Positions 50,177-59,582 of a stretch of DNA of 64,000 nt are shown here, piece after piece (positions within the stretch are counted from its first letter, which is position 1; each line of letters starts with the position of its first letter). The notes under the pieces are model-generated. The model was not told where the DNA came from, ran no database searches, and worked only from the letters and a program-made list of their open reading frames with translations. Made by a program: the position numbers and the translations under genes. The DNA is from an uncultured Oscillospiraceae bacterium. Its GTDB lineage: Bacteria; Bacillota; Clostridia; Oscillospirales; Oscillospiraceae. Location: contig CALWOF010000001.1 in NCBI GenBank assembly GCA_944382995.1, positions 1-64,000 of the forward strand, given 5' to 3'.

Positions 50177-50467
50177 TCAGGGCTCCTCATCCTCGTCAAA
50201 GAGGGACTCCATAAACAGGTCGTACACCGTCTCCAGCTCCTCATCGGAGTCCAGGGTGGACAGGATGTCCTCGCCGTCCTCGTGGAGGACCTTCAGGATC
50301 ACCAGGCCGTTGTCCGGGTCGTCCTCGTCCTCCCCCTCCGTCTCAGCGGGGAAAAAGGCCTGGTACTGCTGGCCGTTGTGCTCCAGCGCATCCACGAACT
50401 CCAGGACGATCTCCTTTCCGTCCTCATCCGTGACGGTGATAAATGTGGGGCCGTATTCGTCAGCCAT
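50177..50467 (-). CDS. DUF1292 protein
   Basis: A 96-residue acidic protein beginning MADEYGPTFITVTDEDGKEI and containing YQAFFPAETE and LVILKVLHEDGED, typical of DUF1292 (YrzB-like). The start at 50467 is nine bases after AGGAGG. Function unknown; widely conserved in Firmicutes. Confidence 0.85.
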   Translation of the reverse strand: MADEYGPTFITVTDEDGKEIVLEFVDALEHNGQQYQAFFPAETEGEDEDDPDNGLVILKVLHEDGEDILSTLDSDEELETVYDLFMESLFDEDEEP

Positions 50468-50641
50468 GGGCATCCGCCTCCTCTCTGGAGCCATTGTAGC
50501 GGAATTCCCGGCGGATTGCAAGGGGGGCAGGTATGGGAAATCCGAAAATCCGGGACGTTCGGAATGAGATTATCCTGTCCAAAACGAAAAAATCCATGCG
50601 GATGGGGAACTTTTTCCTGCCGAAATACGACTTTTTCAGTA

Positions 50642-50669
50642 TTGACAGGGGATGGTACAATAGTACATA
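50642..50669 (+). promoter_or_regulatory. Promoter of class A PBP gene
   Basis: TTGACA (50642-50647), 16 bases, TACATA (50664-50669); about 90 bases upstream of the PBP start. Confidence 0.65.
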
Positions 50670-50759
50670 TTATGGAGAAGTCTGTGTTTTCGCTGCCGCC
50701 GGAGGGCGGAGCAGCGGACTGCTTTTCAAATGAATTCTGAAAGAAGGAGGTGCTCTGCG

Positions 50760-53444
50760 TTGGAAGAGAAAAAACGGATCGGCGGCCGCGAGGCGCCACC
50801 CCGCAGGGAACCCAAACCGAAGAAAAAACGGTCTGGAGGTATCGCACGGAGGATCGTCTTCGTGGCGGGAACGCTGCTGCTGGTAGGGCTCTGCACCACA
50901 GCCATGCTGGTCGGGCTCTTTATGATGTACGTAAAGACCACCCTGGCCCCGGCGCTGGACGTCAACGCCGACGACTATACCATGAACCTGAGCTCCATCA
51001 TCTATTATCAGGACAAGGAGTCCGGGGAGTGGGTGGAGTACCAGACGATCTACGGCGACGAGAACCGCATCTGGGTGGACTATGACCAGATGCCCGCGGC
51101 CCTGTCGCAGGCCGCCGTGGCCATCGAGGACCACCGGTTCTTCGAGCACGAGGGCGTGGACTGGAAGCGCACTCTTGGCGCCACGGCGAACTTCTTCATC
51201 CGGTCCCAGTCCACATACGGCGGCTCCACCCTGACCCAGCAGGTGCTCAAGAACATGACCGGCGACAACGGCAACACCGTCAACCGCAAGGTGCGGGAGA
51301 TCTTCCGGGCATTGGAGTTCGAGAAGAACTACACCAAGGAGGAGATCCTGGAGTACTATCTCAACACCATCTACCTGGGCCAGGGCTGCTACGGCGTCCA
51401 GACCGCGGCGGAGTTCTACTTCGGCAAGGACGTCTCCGAGCTGGACGTGGCGGAGTGCGCCTGCCTCATCGCCATCACCAACAACCCCTCCCTGTACGGT
51501 CCCATGTCCACCATCACCATCACCCGGGAGGACGGGAGCACCACGACCCCCCGGGAGGCCAACAAGCGGCGCCAGGAGATCATCCTGGACCGGATGGCCG
51601 GCGGCAACGAGGATGTGGGCATCACCGACCTGGACTACCTGACTCCGGAGGAGGCCGAGGCCGCCAAGGCGGAGGTGCTCCAGTTCACGGACGGCAACAC
51701 CTCCGCGGAGGACATCGTGTCCGAGGCCACCGGCGGCGTCAACATCAACTCCTGGTTCGTGGACCAGGTGATGGACGATGTCTCCCGGGATCTGGGCGAG
51801 ATGTGGGGCATCACCAGTGAGCAGGCCCGGGTGCGGCTGCTGAACGGCGGCTACAATATCTACACGACCCTGGATCCGGAGATCCAGGAGATCGCCGAGT
51901 CCGTGTACGAGGACCGGGGCAGTCTGAACAACCTGACCTCTGTCAGCGGGCAGCTGATCCACTCCGGCATCACCATCATCGAGCCCTCCACCGGCAACAT
52001 CGTGGCCATGGTGGGCGACATGGGGGCCAAGTCCGGAAACCGGATCTGGAACTACGCAACGGACATCCAGCAGCCCGGTTCCGCCATCAAGCCCCTGACC
52101 ACCTACGCGCCCGCCATCGACGCCGGCGCGGTCTCGCCGGCCACCACCTTTGACAACTACCCCGTCCGGCTGCTCAACGGCAGCCCCTGGCCCAAGAACT
52201 CCCCCAACACCTACACCGGCTGGACATCCGTCCGGCAGGGCATCCGGAACTCCATCAACACCATCGCGGTCCAGACGCTGGAGAAGGTGGGAGTCACGGC
52301 GGCCTACAACTTCGCCACGCAGAACCTGGGGCTGGATCTGGCCCCGGAGGACATGAACGTCAGCCCCCTGGGCATGGGCGGCCTGACCTACGGCCTGAGC
52401 ACCGTGGATATGGCGGCGGCCTTTTCCGCCTTCGCCAACAACGGCGTGTACAACGAGCCCCGGACCTATGTGAAGGTCCTGGCCAACGACAACACCACCG
52501 TGGTGCTGGAAAAAGAGAGTGCGCAGCGGGTGGCCATGAAGGAGACCACCGCCTACCTGATGACGGACATGCTGGAGGATGCCGTCTACGGCACCGGCGG
52601 CGCCGCCCGGTTCAGCGGTATGCACATCGCCGGCAAGACCGGCACCACCAACGACAACTTCGACCGCTACTTCGCAGGCTACACCCCCTATTACTGCGCG
52701 GCCGTCTGGGTGGGCTACAAGAACAACGAGCGGATCAGCTACTCCGTGAACCCGGCAGCCTCCCTGTGGAAGCAGGTGATGGAGAAGGTCCACGCGGACC
52801 TGCCGGACAAGTCCTTCAGCCGGCCCAGCAGCGGCCTGACCACCGTCACGGTCTGCGCCGACAGCGGGAAGCTGTGCACGGACGCCTGCCTCGCCGACCC
52901 CAGAGGGTCGCGGGCGGTGAGCTATGAAGTGGCCGCAGGCACAGGCCCCACCGAGGAGTGCACGCTCCACAAGATGGTGGACATCTGCACCGAGGGCAAC
53001 TGCCTGGCCGGCGAGTTCTGCCCGGCGGAGTCCATCGTGCAGCAGGGCTATCTGGACTATGTCCGCGAGGACTACGGCGAGAGCATCACCGCCTCGGACG
53101 ACGCCTACCTGATCTCCACCCTGGAGGAGGCGGTGGCCCCCACCGAGACCAGTCCCGGCGGCTGCCCCGTCCACACGGAGGCGGGGACCATCGTGGTGGA
53201 TCCTAACGACCCCGACCAGCCCATGGACCCCAATGATCCCGACTGGCCCTTCATCGACCACGACGATCCCACCACGCCGGAGGACCCCAACGGCGGCACC
53301 ACAGCGCCGCCGGACGGCGAGACGCCCTCCGGCGGGAACACGGACCAGCCCTCCCAGTCTGACCCCTCTGCCTCCGGCGGAAATGGCGGCAGCACCGGCG
53401 GAGACTGGTGGAGCGGCTTCTGGGACGACAGCGGCGGCACCTGA
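50760..53444 (+). CDS. Class A penicillin-binding protein (PBP1A-like)
   Basis: About 894 residues. Basic cytoplasmic tail, one membrane segment (VFVAGTLLLVGLCTTAMLVG), transglycosylase domain with EDHRFFEHEGVD and GGSTLTQQVLKN, then transpeptidase motifs SAIK (QQPGSAIKPLTTY), SIN (IRNSINTIA) and KTGT (AGKTGTTND). The last 130 residues are Pro/Asp/Gly-rich repeats and linker. It polymerises and cross-links peptidoglycan. The start is TTG 50760, nine bases after AAGGAGG; ATG 50730 is upstream of that SD and less likely. Confidence 0.93.
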   Translation: MEEKKRIGGREAPPRREPKPKKKRSGGIARRIVFVAGTLLLVGLCTTAMLVGLFMMYVKTTLAPALDVNADDYTMNLSSIIYYQDKESGEWVEYQTIYGDENRIWVDYDQMPAALSQAAVAIEDHRFFEHEGVDWKRTLGATANFFIRSQSTYGGSTLTQQVLKNMTGDNGNTVNRKVREIFRALEFEKNYTKEEILEYYLNTIYLGQGCYGVQTAAEFYFGKDVSELDVAECACLIAITNNPSLYGPMSTITITREDGSTTTPREANKRRQEIILDRMAGGNEDVGITDLDYLTPEEAEAAKAEVLQFTDGNTSAEDIVSEATGGVNINSWFVDQVMDDVSRDLGEMWGITSEQARVRLLNGGYNIYTTLDPEIQEIAESVYEDRGSLNNLTSVSGQLIHSGITIIEPSTGNIVAMVGDMGAKSGNRIWNYATDIQQPGSAIKPLTTYAPAIDAGAVSPATTFDNYPVRLLNGSPWPKNSPNTYTGWTSVRQGIRNSINTIAVQTLEKVGVTAAYNFATQNLGLDLAPEDMNVSPLGMGGLTYGLSTVDMAAAFSAFANNGVYNEPRTYVKVLANDNTTVVLEKESAQRVAMKETTAYLMTDMLEDAVYGTGGAARFSGMHIAGKTGTTNDNFDRYFAGYTPYYCAAVWVGYKNNERISYSVNPAASLWKQVMEKVHADLPDKSFSRPSSGLTTVTVCADSGKLCTDACLADPRGSRAVSYEVAAGTGPTEECTLHKMVDICTEGNCLAGEFCPAESIVQQGYLDYVREDYGESITASDDAYLISTLEEAVAPTETSPGGCPVHTEAGTIVVDPNDPDQPMDPNDPDWPFIDHDDPTTPEDPNGGTTAPPDGETPSGGNTDQPSQSDPSASGGNGGSTGGDWWSGFWDDSGGT

Positions 53445-53482
53445 CGCCGCGCCGAACGTCCGGATGCGCATACAATGAAAGC

Positions 53483-53512
53483 AGAGCGGCCCGGCAGCTG
53501 CCGGGCCGCTCC
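53483..53512 (+). terminator. GC-rich hairpin after PBP gene
   Basis: GAGCGGCCCGGCAG/CTGCCGGGCCGCTC, a nearly loopless palindrome without a clear U-tract. Probably the 3' end of the PBP transcript. Confidence 0.5.
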
Positions 53513-53623
53513 GTCTGTCCGGACCGAGGACGACGCCGCCGGGATCCGCCGAAAGCGTGCCGCAGATGAGCAATCTGTGGGAAAGCGCGGCAAAACAGCG
53601 GCTGGAATTTATCGGAAATCACC

Positions 53624-53652
53624 TTGATTGCGGCAGCGGATTCCTGTACAAT
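53624..53652 (+). promoter_or_regulatory. Promoter of DUF6465-like gene
   Basis: TTGATT (53624-53629), 17 bases, TACAAT (53647-53652), about 50 bases before the gene. Confidence 0.7.
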
Positions 53653-53704
53653 AGAGGATATGATCCGGCCGGCCCCGTCCGGCCACACGAAGGAGGAATG
53701 CACC

Positions 53705-53977
53705 ATGCCCAGACTGGTGAAAGCCAAGGAGGAGCCGGCGGCTCCCGTGAAAAAGACCCGCGCCAAGGCGAAGCCCGTGCGGGAGGAGGCCGTCTTCGTA
53801 CAGTTCGGCGCCGACGAGTGGAACACGGCGGAGATCCGGGAGAAGGTCATCGCCGCCTATGTGGCGGAGGGCCACCGGGAGTCCTCTGTCAAACGGCTGC
53901 GGCTGTATATCAAGCCGGAGGACCGCAAGGCCTACTACGTGGTCAACGAGAAGGTCAGCGGCAGCGTGGATCTGTGA
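53705..53977 (+). CDS. DUF6465-like small basic protein
   Basis: A 90-residue protein starting MPRLVKAKEEPAAPVKKTRA; the C-terminal half (VFVQFGADEWNTAEIREKVI, then RLRLYIKPEDRKAYYVVNEK) is a small alpha/beta domain I associate with DUF6465. Basic, Pro/Ala-rich N-terminus. SD AAGGAGGAA. Function unknown. Confidence 0.75.
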   Translation: MPRLVKAKEEPAAPVKKTRAKAKPVREEAVFVQFGADEWNTAEIREKVIAAYVAEGHRESSVKRLRLYIKPEDRKAYYVVNEKVSGSVDL

Positions 53978-54002
53978 CCGCTTGTCCCTTTCCCCGCAAA
54001 AA

Positions 54003-54030
54003 AGCCAGCACCTGACGGTGCTGGCTTTTG
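54003..54030 (+). terminator. Intrinsic terminator
   Basis: AGCCAGCACC/GGTGCTGGCT followed by TTTG; ends the DUF6465-like gene. Confidence 0.8.
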
Positions 54031-54063
54031 CTGTTCTTCTTGGCAGAGGGCGGGCGCTTTTCC

Positions 54064-54933
54064 TCACAGGCCCCGCCACTCCTCCGGGCGGAGGCGGCTC
54101 AGGTCGTGCTCCGCCGCGTCGATGGTGCGGAGCATGGCCTCCTTGTCCTGATTCAGCGTGCCCTTCAGCACCAGATAATTGCTGGCGTGGTTCATGCGGA
54201 ACACGCTGCCAGGGCTGTCCAGATGCTCCACCAGCAGCCGGGTCTCCCGGAGCACCTGGGGCTGGGTCAGCAGGCGGAATGTTCCCTCCCGCACCCAGTC
54301 GTACAGGGGCGTCCCGGGCTCCACCATCAGCGTCAGCATGCCGATATACTCCGGGTCCATGGCGTTGAAGGCCTCCGCCGTCTCGATGGCGTGGCGCTCC
54401 AGCAGCTCCGGCCCGCCCAGGCCGGTGATGGCGGTGACGGAGAGGGCCATGCCGCACCGGCGGACTTTTTGGCCCATCTCTACGATCTCCGCGGACATGT
54501 GGCCCTTGTTCATCAGTCTCAGCACATCGTCGCAGCCGGACTCCAGCCCCATGTAGACCATGGTGAGGCCCTTGTCCCGCAGGGTCCGCAGCTCCTCCTC
54601 CGTCCGGATGCGGATGGAGGCAGGGGATGCGTAGCTGGTGACCCGCTCGCACTCCGGAAACAGCTCCCGGATGGTGTCCAGGATGGTATAAAGTTCACTT
54701 GCTTTCCGGACCAGGGCGTCCCCGTCCGCCAGGAAGATCCGGCCCACCCTGGCGTAGGTCCGCCGGGCCAGACGGAAGTCCTCCAGCACCTCCTCCAGAG
54801 GGCGGATGGCGAACCGCTTCTCCTTGTACATACTGCAGAAGGCGCAGGTGTTGTGGCTGCACCCGTAGGTCACCTGGACGATGAGGCTGTATGCCTCGGA
54901 GGGGGGACGGTAGACGCTGCCGTAGTATCTCAT
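54064..54933 (-). CDS. Radical SAM protein
   Basis: A 289-residue protein. The Fe-S motif CSHNTCAFCSM (CxxxxCxFC type, Elp3/coproporphyrinogen-oxidase-like fold) is near residue 25, then RIFLADGDALVRKASEL, VYMGLESGCDDVLRLMNKG and ALSVTAITGLGG. Substrate unknown. ATG 54933 overlaps the stop of the aminotransferase gene (ATGA), so both are co-translated. Confidence 0.85.
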   Translation of the reverse strand: MRYYGSVYRPPSEAYSLIVQVTYGCSHNTCAFCSMYKEKRFAIRPLEEVLEDFRLARRTYARVGRIFLADGDALVRKASELYTILDTIRELFPECERVTSYASPASIRIRTEEELRTLRDKGLTMVYMGLESGCDDVLRLMNKGHMSAEIVEMGQKVRRCGMALSVTAITGLGGPELLERHAIETAEAFNAMDPEYIGMLTLMVEPGTPLYDWVREGTFRLLTQPQVLRETRLLVEHLDSPGSVFRMNHASNYLVLKGTLNQDKEAMLRTIDAAEHDLSRLRPEEWRGL

Positions 54934-56204
54934 ACGCCCAGCTTCTCCAGGGCCGCCATTTTCAGGCACACGCACAGCACGGCGATGGCCTGCTCCAGCT
55001 CCTCCACCGGAGGTAGGGACGGCGCGATGCGGATGTTGGAATCCTGGGGATCCCTGCCGTAGGGGTAGGTGGCACCAGCGCCGGTCATGGTGACACCGGC
55101 CTCCTTACACAGGGCCAGAGTCCGCTTGGCAGTGCCGGGCATGGCGTACAGGGAGACGAAGTAGCCGCCCTTGGGCCGCCGCCAGGAGGCGATCTCCAGC
55201 GGGGCGATCTCCCGGTCCAGGGCGTCCACCACACAGCGGAACTTGGGGCCCATGATGGCGGCGTGGCGCTTCATCAGCTCCAGGGTGTGGGCCTTGTCCT
55301 TCAGGTACAGCACGTGGCGCTGCTGGTTCACCTTGTCGAAGCTGATGACCTGGATGCCGATCAGCTTCTCCATATAGGCCATGTTGGCCTCGGAGCAGGC
55401 GAAGCAGGAGATGCCGGCGCCGGGCAGCGTCACCTTGGAGGTGGAGGCGAACTCGAACACCATGTCGGCGTTGCCGTACTTGGCGCACTCTGCCAGGATG
55501 TCCGGGAACTCCACATAATCCCCCTCGAACTCGTGGATGCAGTAGGCGTTGTCCCACATCAGCAGAAAGTCGGGCGCCGCCGGCTTCATGGAGGCGATGC
55601 GGCGGATGGTCTCGGCGGAGTAGATGATCCCGTCGGGGTTGGAGTACTTGGGCACGTTCCACATGCCCTTGACGGCGGGGTCCTGGATGGCCTTCTCCAC
55701 CGCGTCCATGTCAGGGCCCTCGTCGGTCATGGGGATGGTGATGAGCTCAAAGCCGAAGGACTCCGTCACCTTGAAGTGGCGGTCATAGCCGGGGGACGGG
55801 CACAGGAACTTCACCACCGGCTCTTTGCACCAGGGCCGCTCACTGTGGAGCAGACCGTGGGTATAGGCCTTGGAGACGGTGTCGTACATCAGCTGTAAAC
55901 TGGCGTTGCCGCCCACGAACACCTGCTCCGGCTTGCAGCCCAGGATCTCCGCGAACAGCCGTCTGGCGGCGGGCAGGCCGGAGAGCTCGCCGTAGTTGCG
56001 CACATCGATGCCGTCGGAGACATAGTCCTCCGGCTTCTGCATCAGGGAGAAAATATCGCTGACCAGATCCAGCTGAGCCTTGCCGGGCTTGCCCCGGGCC
56101 ATGTTCAGCTTCAGGCCCCGGGCCTTCAGGTCCTCGTATTCCCGGGAGACCTTGGCGTATTCCGCCTTCCGCTCTTCAGCGGTCATTTTGGAATAAGCAG
56201 TCAT
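54930..56204 (-). CDS. Aminotransferase class I/II, aspartate-type
   Basis: A 424-residue PLP enzyme. MARGKPGKAQLDL, YGELSGLPAARRLFAEILG, VGGNASLQLMYDTVS, WNVPKYSNPDGIIYSAET and the lysine in FASTSKVTLPGAGISC mark the fold; it resembles the actinobacterial-type aspartate aminotransferase group. It would exchange amino groups between aspartate or glutamate and oxo-acids. SD AAAGGAAG before ATG 56204. Confidence 0.88.
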   Translation of the reverse strand: MTAYSKMTAEERKAEYAKVSREYEDLKARGLKLNMARGKPGKAQLDLVSDIFSLMQKPEDYVSDGIDVRNYGELSGLPAARRLFAEILGCKPEQVFVGGNASLQLMYDTVSKAYTHGLLHSERPWCKEPVVKFLCPSPGYDRHFKVTESFGFELITIPMTDEGPDMDAVEKAIQDPAVKGMWNVPKYSNPDGIIYSAETIRRIASMKPAAPDFLLMWDNAYCIHEFEGDYVEFPDILAECAKYGNADMVFEFASTSKVTLPGAGISCFACSEANMAYMEKLIGIQVISFDKVNQQRHVLYLKDKAHTLELMKRHAAIMGPKFRCVVDALDREIAPLEIASWRRPKGGYFVSLYAMPGTAKRTLALCKEAGVTMTGAGATYPYGRDPQDSNIRIAPSLPPVEELEQAIAVLCVCLKMAALEKLGV

Positions 56205-56247
56205 TGTAACGCTTCCTTTCTGTTGATAATCTCTGCAAATCCAATAT

Positions 56248-56276
56248 AGTATATCGTTTTTCTCCCATATTTTCAA
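56248..56276 (-). promoter_or_regulatory. Promoter of aminotransferase gene
   Basis: Minus strand TTGAAA (56271-56276), 17 bases, TATACT (56248-56253), about 44 bases before the start. Confidence 0.75.
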
Positions 56277-56343
56277 CCCTTTTTCTTCCCGTGCGCACAA
56301 GAGCGGGCCCCCGCCGGAAAGTGGGGGCCCGCTCAAGGGTCTG

Positions 56344-56679
56344 TCAGCAGCAGCCGCAGCCGACGCAGCTGTCGGCGCAGGAGATGGTGGGGTCGCAGGT
56401 AGACATGGTCACACCGTAGCGGACCGGGATGGACACGCACACCTGCTGGGTCAGGGTGACGGTGCACATGGTGCCGTCGGCATTGGTGGAGCAGGTGATA
56501 TTGGGGCTGCCCTGGCAGGTGACGGTGGGGCTGCCCATGACGGCGGTGGGCACCAGGATCACCGGCGCGGTGACGTCCACGCACTGGGTGCTGACCTTGT
56601 TGCAGCCGTTCACCGGGCAGGACTCCTCCGGCTGATACGGCAGAATGGGCTCATGCTCATAGGCTTCACTGATACGCAA
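56344..56679 (-). CDS. Cysteine-rich small protein
   Basis: About 111 residues: SEAYEHEPILPYQPEESCPV, then a beta-type repeat with many Cys and Thr and a C-terminus SCVGCGCC. The start is uncertain; TTG 56679 with GAGGGA upstream is chosen, since no well-placed ATG exists. Could be a spore-coat or surface protein. Downstream there is a GGGCCCCC hairpin (about 56303-56333). Confidence 0.6.
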   Translation of the reverse strand: MRISEAYEHEPILPYQPEESCPVNGCNKVSTQCVDVTAPVILVPTAVMGSPTVTCQGSPNITCSTNADGTMCTVTLTQQVCVSIPVRYGVTMSTCDPTISCADSCVGCGCC

Positions 56680-56768
56680 AGGGATTCCCTCGTTTCCTGT
56701 AGATGTACCCGGAGCCCCTCGGCCCGGGTCCACCTCATCCTATGCGCCCGCCTGCGCCGCCGCGCCTG

Positions 56769-57779
56769 TCATCCCCGCTGAAATTCCGCCAGGGCCTCCC
56801 GCAGGGCCGCCTTGGTCTCCGCCCCGCAGAATGCGGCGTCCACCGCGTTCTCCTGACAGCGGATCAGCTCCTGCCGGGTCATGGAGGCGAACTCCGCCGC
56901 CCGGCGCAGCTCCTCCGTCAGCGTCAGTCCTCCCAGGAAGGTGGGGTCGTCCCGGTTCAGCGTCACCGCCGCTCCGGCAGCCAGCAGCCGGCGGAGAGGG
57001 TGGTCCTCCGGACGGCGGTACAGCAGCGTCAGATTGGAGGTGAGGCAGATGTTCAGCGGGACCCGCTCCCGCGCCAGGCGCTCCACCAGATTCGGGTCCT
57101 CCGCCGCCCGGACGCCGTGGTCCAGCCGGTCCGCCTTCAGCAGGTCCACGGCATCCCGGACCCCCTCGGGCCCGCTGCTCTCCCCGGCGTGGACCGTGCA
57201 GCCGAAGCCCGCCGCCTTCGCCGCCAGAAACGCCGGGCGAAACCGCTCTCCGGTCCGGCCGGAGAGGGCCTCGTTGCCGTCGACAGAGAGGCCTGCCAGA
57301 CGGGGCGTCCGGTGCATCTCCATGGTCCTCTCCAGTGCCAGCGCCTCCTCTCCCGTCTGCGTGCGGGAGAGGGAGAGCGTGAACCGGCAGTCGGCGCCGC
57401 CGGCGGCCCGGCCCCGGTCAAAGCCCTCCGTCACGGCGGCGATGATCTCCGGGACCGTGAACTGCGGCCAGTGGGTGGGATTCAGGATCATCTCGCTGTA
57501 GAGGATGTTCTCCTCCCCGGCGGCCAGGGCGGCGTACTCCGCCGCCTCCGCCAGCTCCTGCGGCGTGCCCACATAGGCGCAGATCCTGTCCAGAAATGCC
57601 AGGAAATCGCTCAGGTCCTCGGCGGAGCAGTCATACAGCCGGTCCGCCGGGCGGGGGAGACGCTTCCCCTGCCGGGCCGCGAACCGCTCCAGCAGCTCCC
57701 CCGGCATGGTGGACTCCAGATGGACGTGGAGCTCCACCTTGGGCAGCCGGGTCAAAAACGCGGTCAGATCTTCCATCAT
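56769..57779 (-). CDS. Adenosine deaminase family protein
   Basis: A 336-residue TIM-barrel amidohydrolase: zinc ligands in KVELHVHLEST, then CTVHAGESSGPEGV, DRLDHGVRA and NRDDPTFLG. These are the adenosine deaminase catalytic residues (His, Glu, Asp). Deaminates adenosine to inosine, or adenine or related bases. The start at 57779 is five bases after AAGGAG; 57776 is the next codon. Confidence 0.85.
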   Translation of the reverse strand: MMEDLTAFLTRLPKVELHVHLESTMPGELLERFAARQGKRLPRPADRLYDCSAEDLSDFLAFLDRICAYVGTPQELAEAAEYAALAAGEENILYSEMILNPTHWPQFTVPEIIAAVTEGFDRGRAAGGADCRFTLSLSRTQTGEEALALERTMEMHRTPRLAGLSVDGNEALSGRTGERFRPAFLAAKAAGFGCTVHAGESSGPEGVRDAVDLLKADRLDHGVRAAEDPNLVERLARERVPLNICLTSNLTLLYRRPEDHPLRRLLAAGAAVTLNRDDPTFLGGLTLTEELRRAAEFASMTRQELIRCQENAVDAAFCGAETKAALREALAEFQRG

Positions 57780-57868
57780 CAACTCTCCTTTTTCTCCGGC
57801 ACCGCAGACGGTCCTGGACATAGCGGCGCCCCGCGGCGTTCTGTCCGCGGGGCGCCGATGTTCTCTCC

Positions 57869-58267
57869 TCACTCCGGCAGGAGGGCCTGCACCGCCTGAG
57901 CCAGCGCCTCCCCATCCCGGATCGTGTAGCACCAGTCCGCATCCGCATAGGCGGCGTAGACGCCGTCAGCGGTGCAGAGGACGATGCGCCACGGCCCCTC
58001 CTCCTGATGGAGGTTCACCTCGATCATCTCCGTATAGGTGTGCCGGGGCAGACCGCCCCGGGGAAGCAGACTCCGGGAGGCATCCTCCAGCATCTCCAGC
58101 AGCTCGTCCTCATCCACCTGGGCGGAGACCTCCTGCCCCCGGCAGTACAGCGAGGTGAGGGTGTACTCCGCGTCCTCATCCAGCACCGGGACGGAAAGGG
58201 ACCACACGGCCGCCGCCGCGGCGATGAGCAGCACCGCCGCGATCAGTATGACAATACTTCTGCGCAT
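57869..58267 (-). CDS. Hypothetical membrane-anchored protein
   Basis: A 132-residue protein with an N-terminal hydrophobic anchor (IVILIAAVLLIAAAAAVWSL) and a soluble acidic domain containing EYTLTSLYCRGQEVSAQVDE and YTEMIEVNLHQEEGPWRIVL. Its start at 58267 has AAGGGGG upstream. No recognised family. Confidence 0.6.
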   Translation of the reverse strand: MRRSIVILIAAVLLIAAAAAVWSLSVPVLDEDAEYTLTSLYCRGQEVSAQVDEDELLEMLEDASRSLLPRGGLPRHTYTEMIEVNLHQEEGPWRIVLCTADGVYAAYADADWCYTIRDGEALAQAVQALLPE

Positions 58268-58412
58268 ACAGCCGCCCCCTTTTTGTCTATTATATCCAAC
58301 GTGCTTCCCCTCTGTCAAGCCGGAAAAAACCGCAGCGGAAATCGTTTTGCGCAAACGTTTTCTGCCGCGTGTCGGCCCGGTCGGCAAACCTTTGTGAAAA
58401 TGTAAACCCCTA

Positions 58413-58442
58413 TTGACGGGCCAGGGGAATCTGGGGTAAAAT
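58413..58442 (+). promoter_or_regulatory. Promoter of transketolase operon
   Basis: TTGACG (58413-58418), 18 bases, TAAAAT (58437-58442). Confidence 0.65.
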
Positions 58443-58734
58443 ATGAGAGAACAGAGTTCTGGTTTTGGTGATATTCTCCAATTTTAGGACACGATCCTGG
58501 CGGTTTTGCCAGGGGTCCTCTCCCTGCTGCATCTTTCTTGAAAAATTCCCGATAAAACTCTTTTCTTATGCCTCCGTTTGTGGTATTCTGAAACCGCAGA
58601 GGCGGTCTATGCGTTTCTGTGGACGTACACATATCAAGTTTTTCCCCTTGCGGCGGAAACGTTCTCTGGTGAACCCTTGCGGCGCGGGCTCCGCGCGGCG
58701 TGCAATTTCAGAAAAGGAAAGGAAGAAACACCCC
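58443..58734 (+). other. Long untranslated leader before transketolase genes
   Basis: About 285 bases lie between the promoter and the start codon, with a possible CCTGGCGG/CCAGG stem near 58495-58516 and an ACCGCAGAGGCGGT element near 58591-58605. No known riboswitch core was recognised. A structured control region is possible. Confidence 0.4.
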
Positions 58735-59568
58735 ATGAACGAGAAAAAATGCAAAGTTCTGGCGGCCCAGATCCGGCTGGAAACGCTGAAGGTCATCCAC
58801 TCCCGGGGCTTCGGTCACGTGGGCGGGTCCATGGACCTGGCGGACCTGATGGCCGTCCTGTACGGGGAGGTCATGAAGTTCGATCCCAAGAATCCCCGCT
58901 GGGAGGACCGTGACTGGCTTGTCCTCTCCAAGGGCCATGCCGGCCCCGTGGCCTACGCCACCTTCGGCATCATGGGCTATTATCCGCTGGAGGAGGCCTA
59001 TACCCTCAACCATCCCCACACCAAGTTCCCCAGCCATACGGACCGGAAGCTGACTCCCGGCGTGGATCTGACCACCGGCTCTCTGGGCCAGGGTGTTTCC
59101 ACCGCCACCGGCGCCGCCCTGGGCAACAAGATCGACGGCCGTGACAACCACGTCTTCTGCGTCATCGGCGACGGTGAGGCCGACGAGGGCCAGGTCTGGG
59201 AGGGCCTCCACTTCGCCTACGCCCACAAGCTGGACAACATCATCTATTTCATCGACAACAACGGCTATCAGCTGGACGGCCCCACCGACGACATCCTGGC
59301 CCATGGGAGCCTGGCCAAGAAGGCGGAGGCCTTCGGCCTGTACACCCAGGAGATCGACGGCCACGACGTGACCGCCATCTACAACGCCATCCAGAATGCC
59401 TACGCCAAGAAGGGCGTGCCCAGCTGCATCGTGCTGGACACCTGCAAGGGCAAGGGCGCCACGTTCGCCGAGCCCAAGCACGACCACTCCTCTCAGCCCA
59501 ATGAAGAGCAGTGGGCCGAGGCGCTGGCCGCCGCTGAGAAGGCCTACGAAGACGCCAAGAACGCTTAA
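58735..59568 (+). CDS. Transketolase, N-terminal (thiamine diphosphate-binding) subunit
   Basis: A 277-residue protein: HSRGFGHVGGSMDLADLMAV, LSKGHAGPVAYATF, TTGSLGQGVSTATGAAL and the cofactor motif IGDGEADEGQVWEG..FIDNNGYQLDGPTDD. Half-size transketolase subunit as in many anaerobes. Works with the next gene in the non-oxidative pentose phosphate pathway; two-gene transketolases also act in special sugar pathways, so the substrate is not certain. SD AAGGAAAGGAAG. Confidence 0.9.
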   Translation: MNEKKCKVLAAQIRLETLKVIHSRGFGHVGGSMDLADLMAVLYGEVMKFDPKNPRWEDRDWLVLSKGHAGPVAYATFGIMGYYPLEEAYTLNHPHTKFPSHTDRKLTPGVDLTTGSLGQGVSTATGAALGNKIDGRDNHVFCVIGDGEADEGQVWEGLHFAYAHKLDNIIYFIDNNGYQLDGPTDDILAHGSLAKKAEAFGLYTQEIDGHDVTAIYNAIQNAYAKKGVPSCIVLDTCKGKGATFAEPKHDHSSQPNEEQWAEALAAAEKAYEDAKNA

Positions 59569-59582
59569 GGAGGGTGAGAGCA

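Noticed and set aside
50670..53573. A 967-codon open frame antisense to the PBP gene
   Set aside because: It is the mirror of a high-GC gene with strong codon bias; the plus strand has all PBP motifs, a good SD and promoter.
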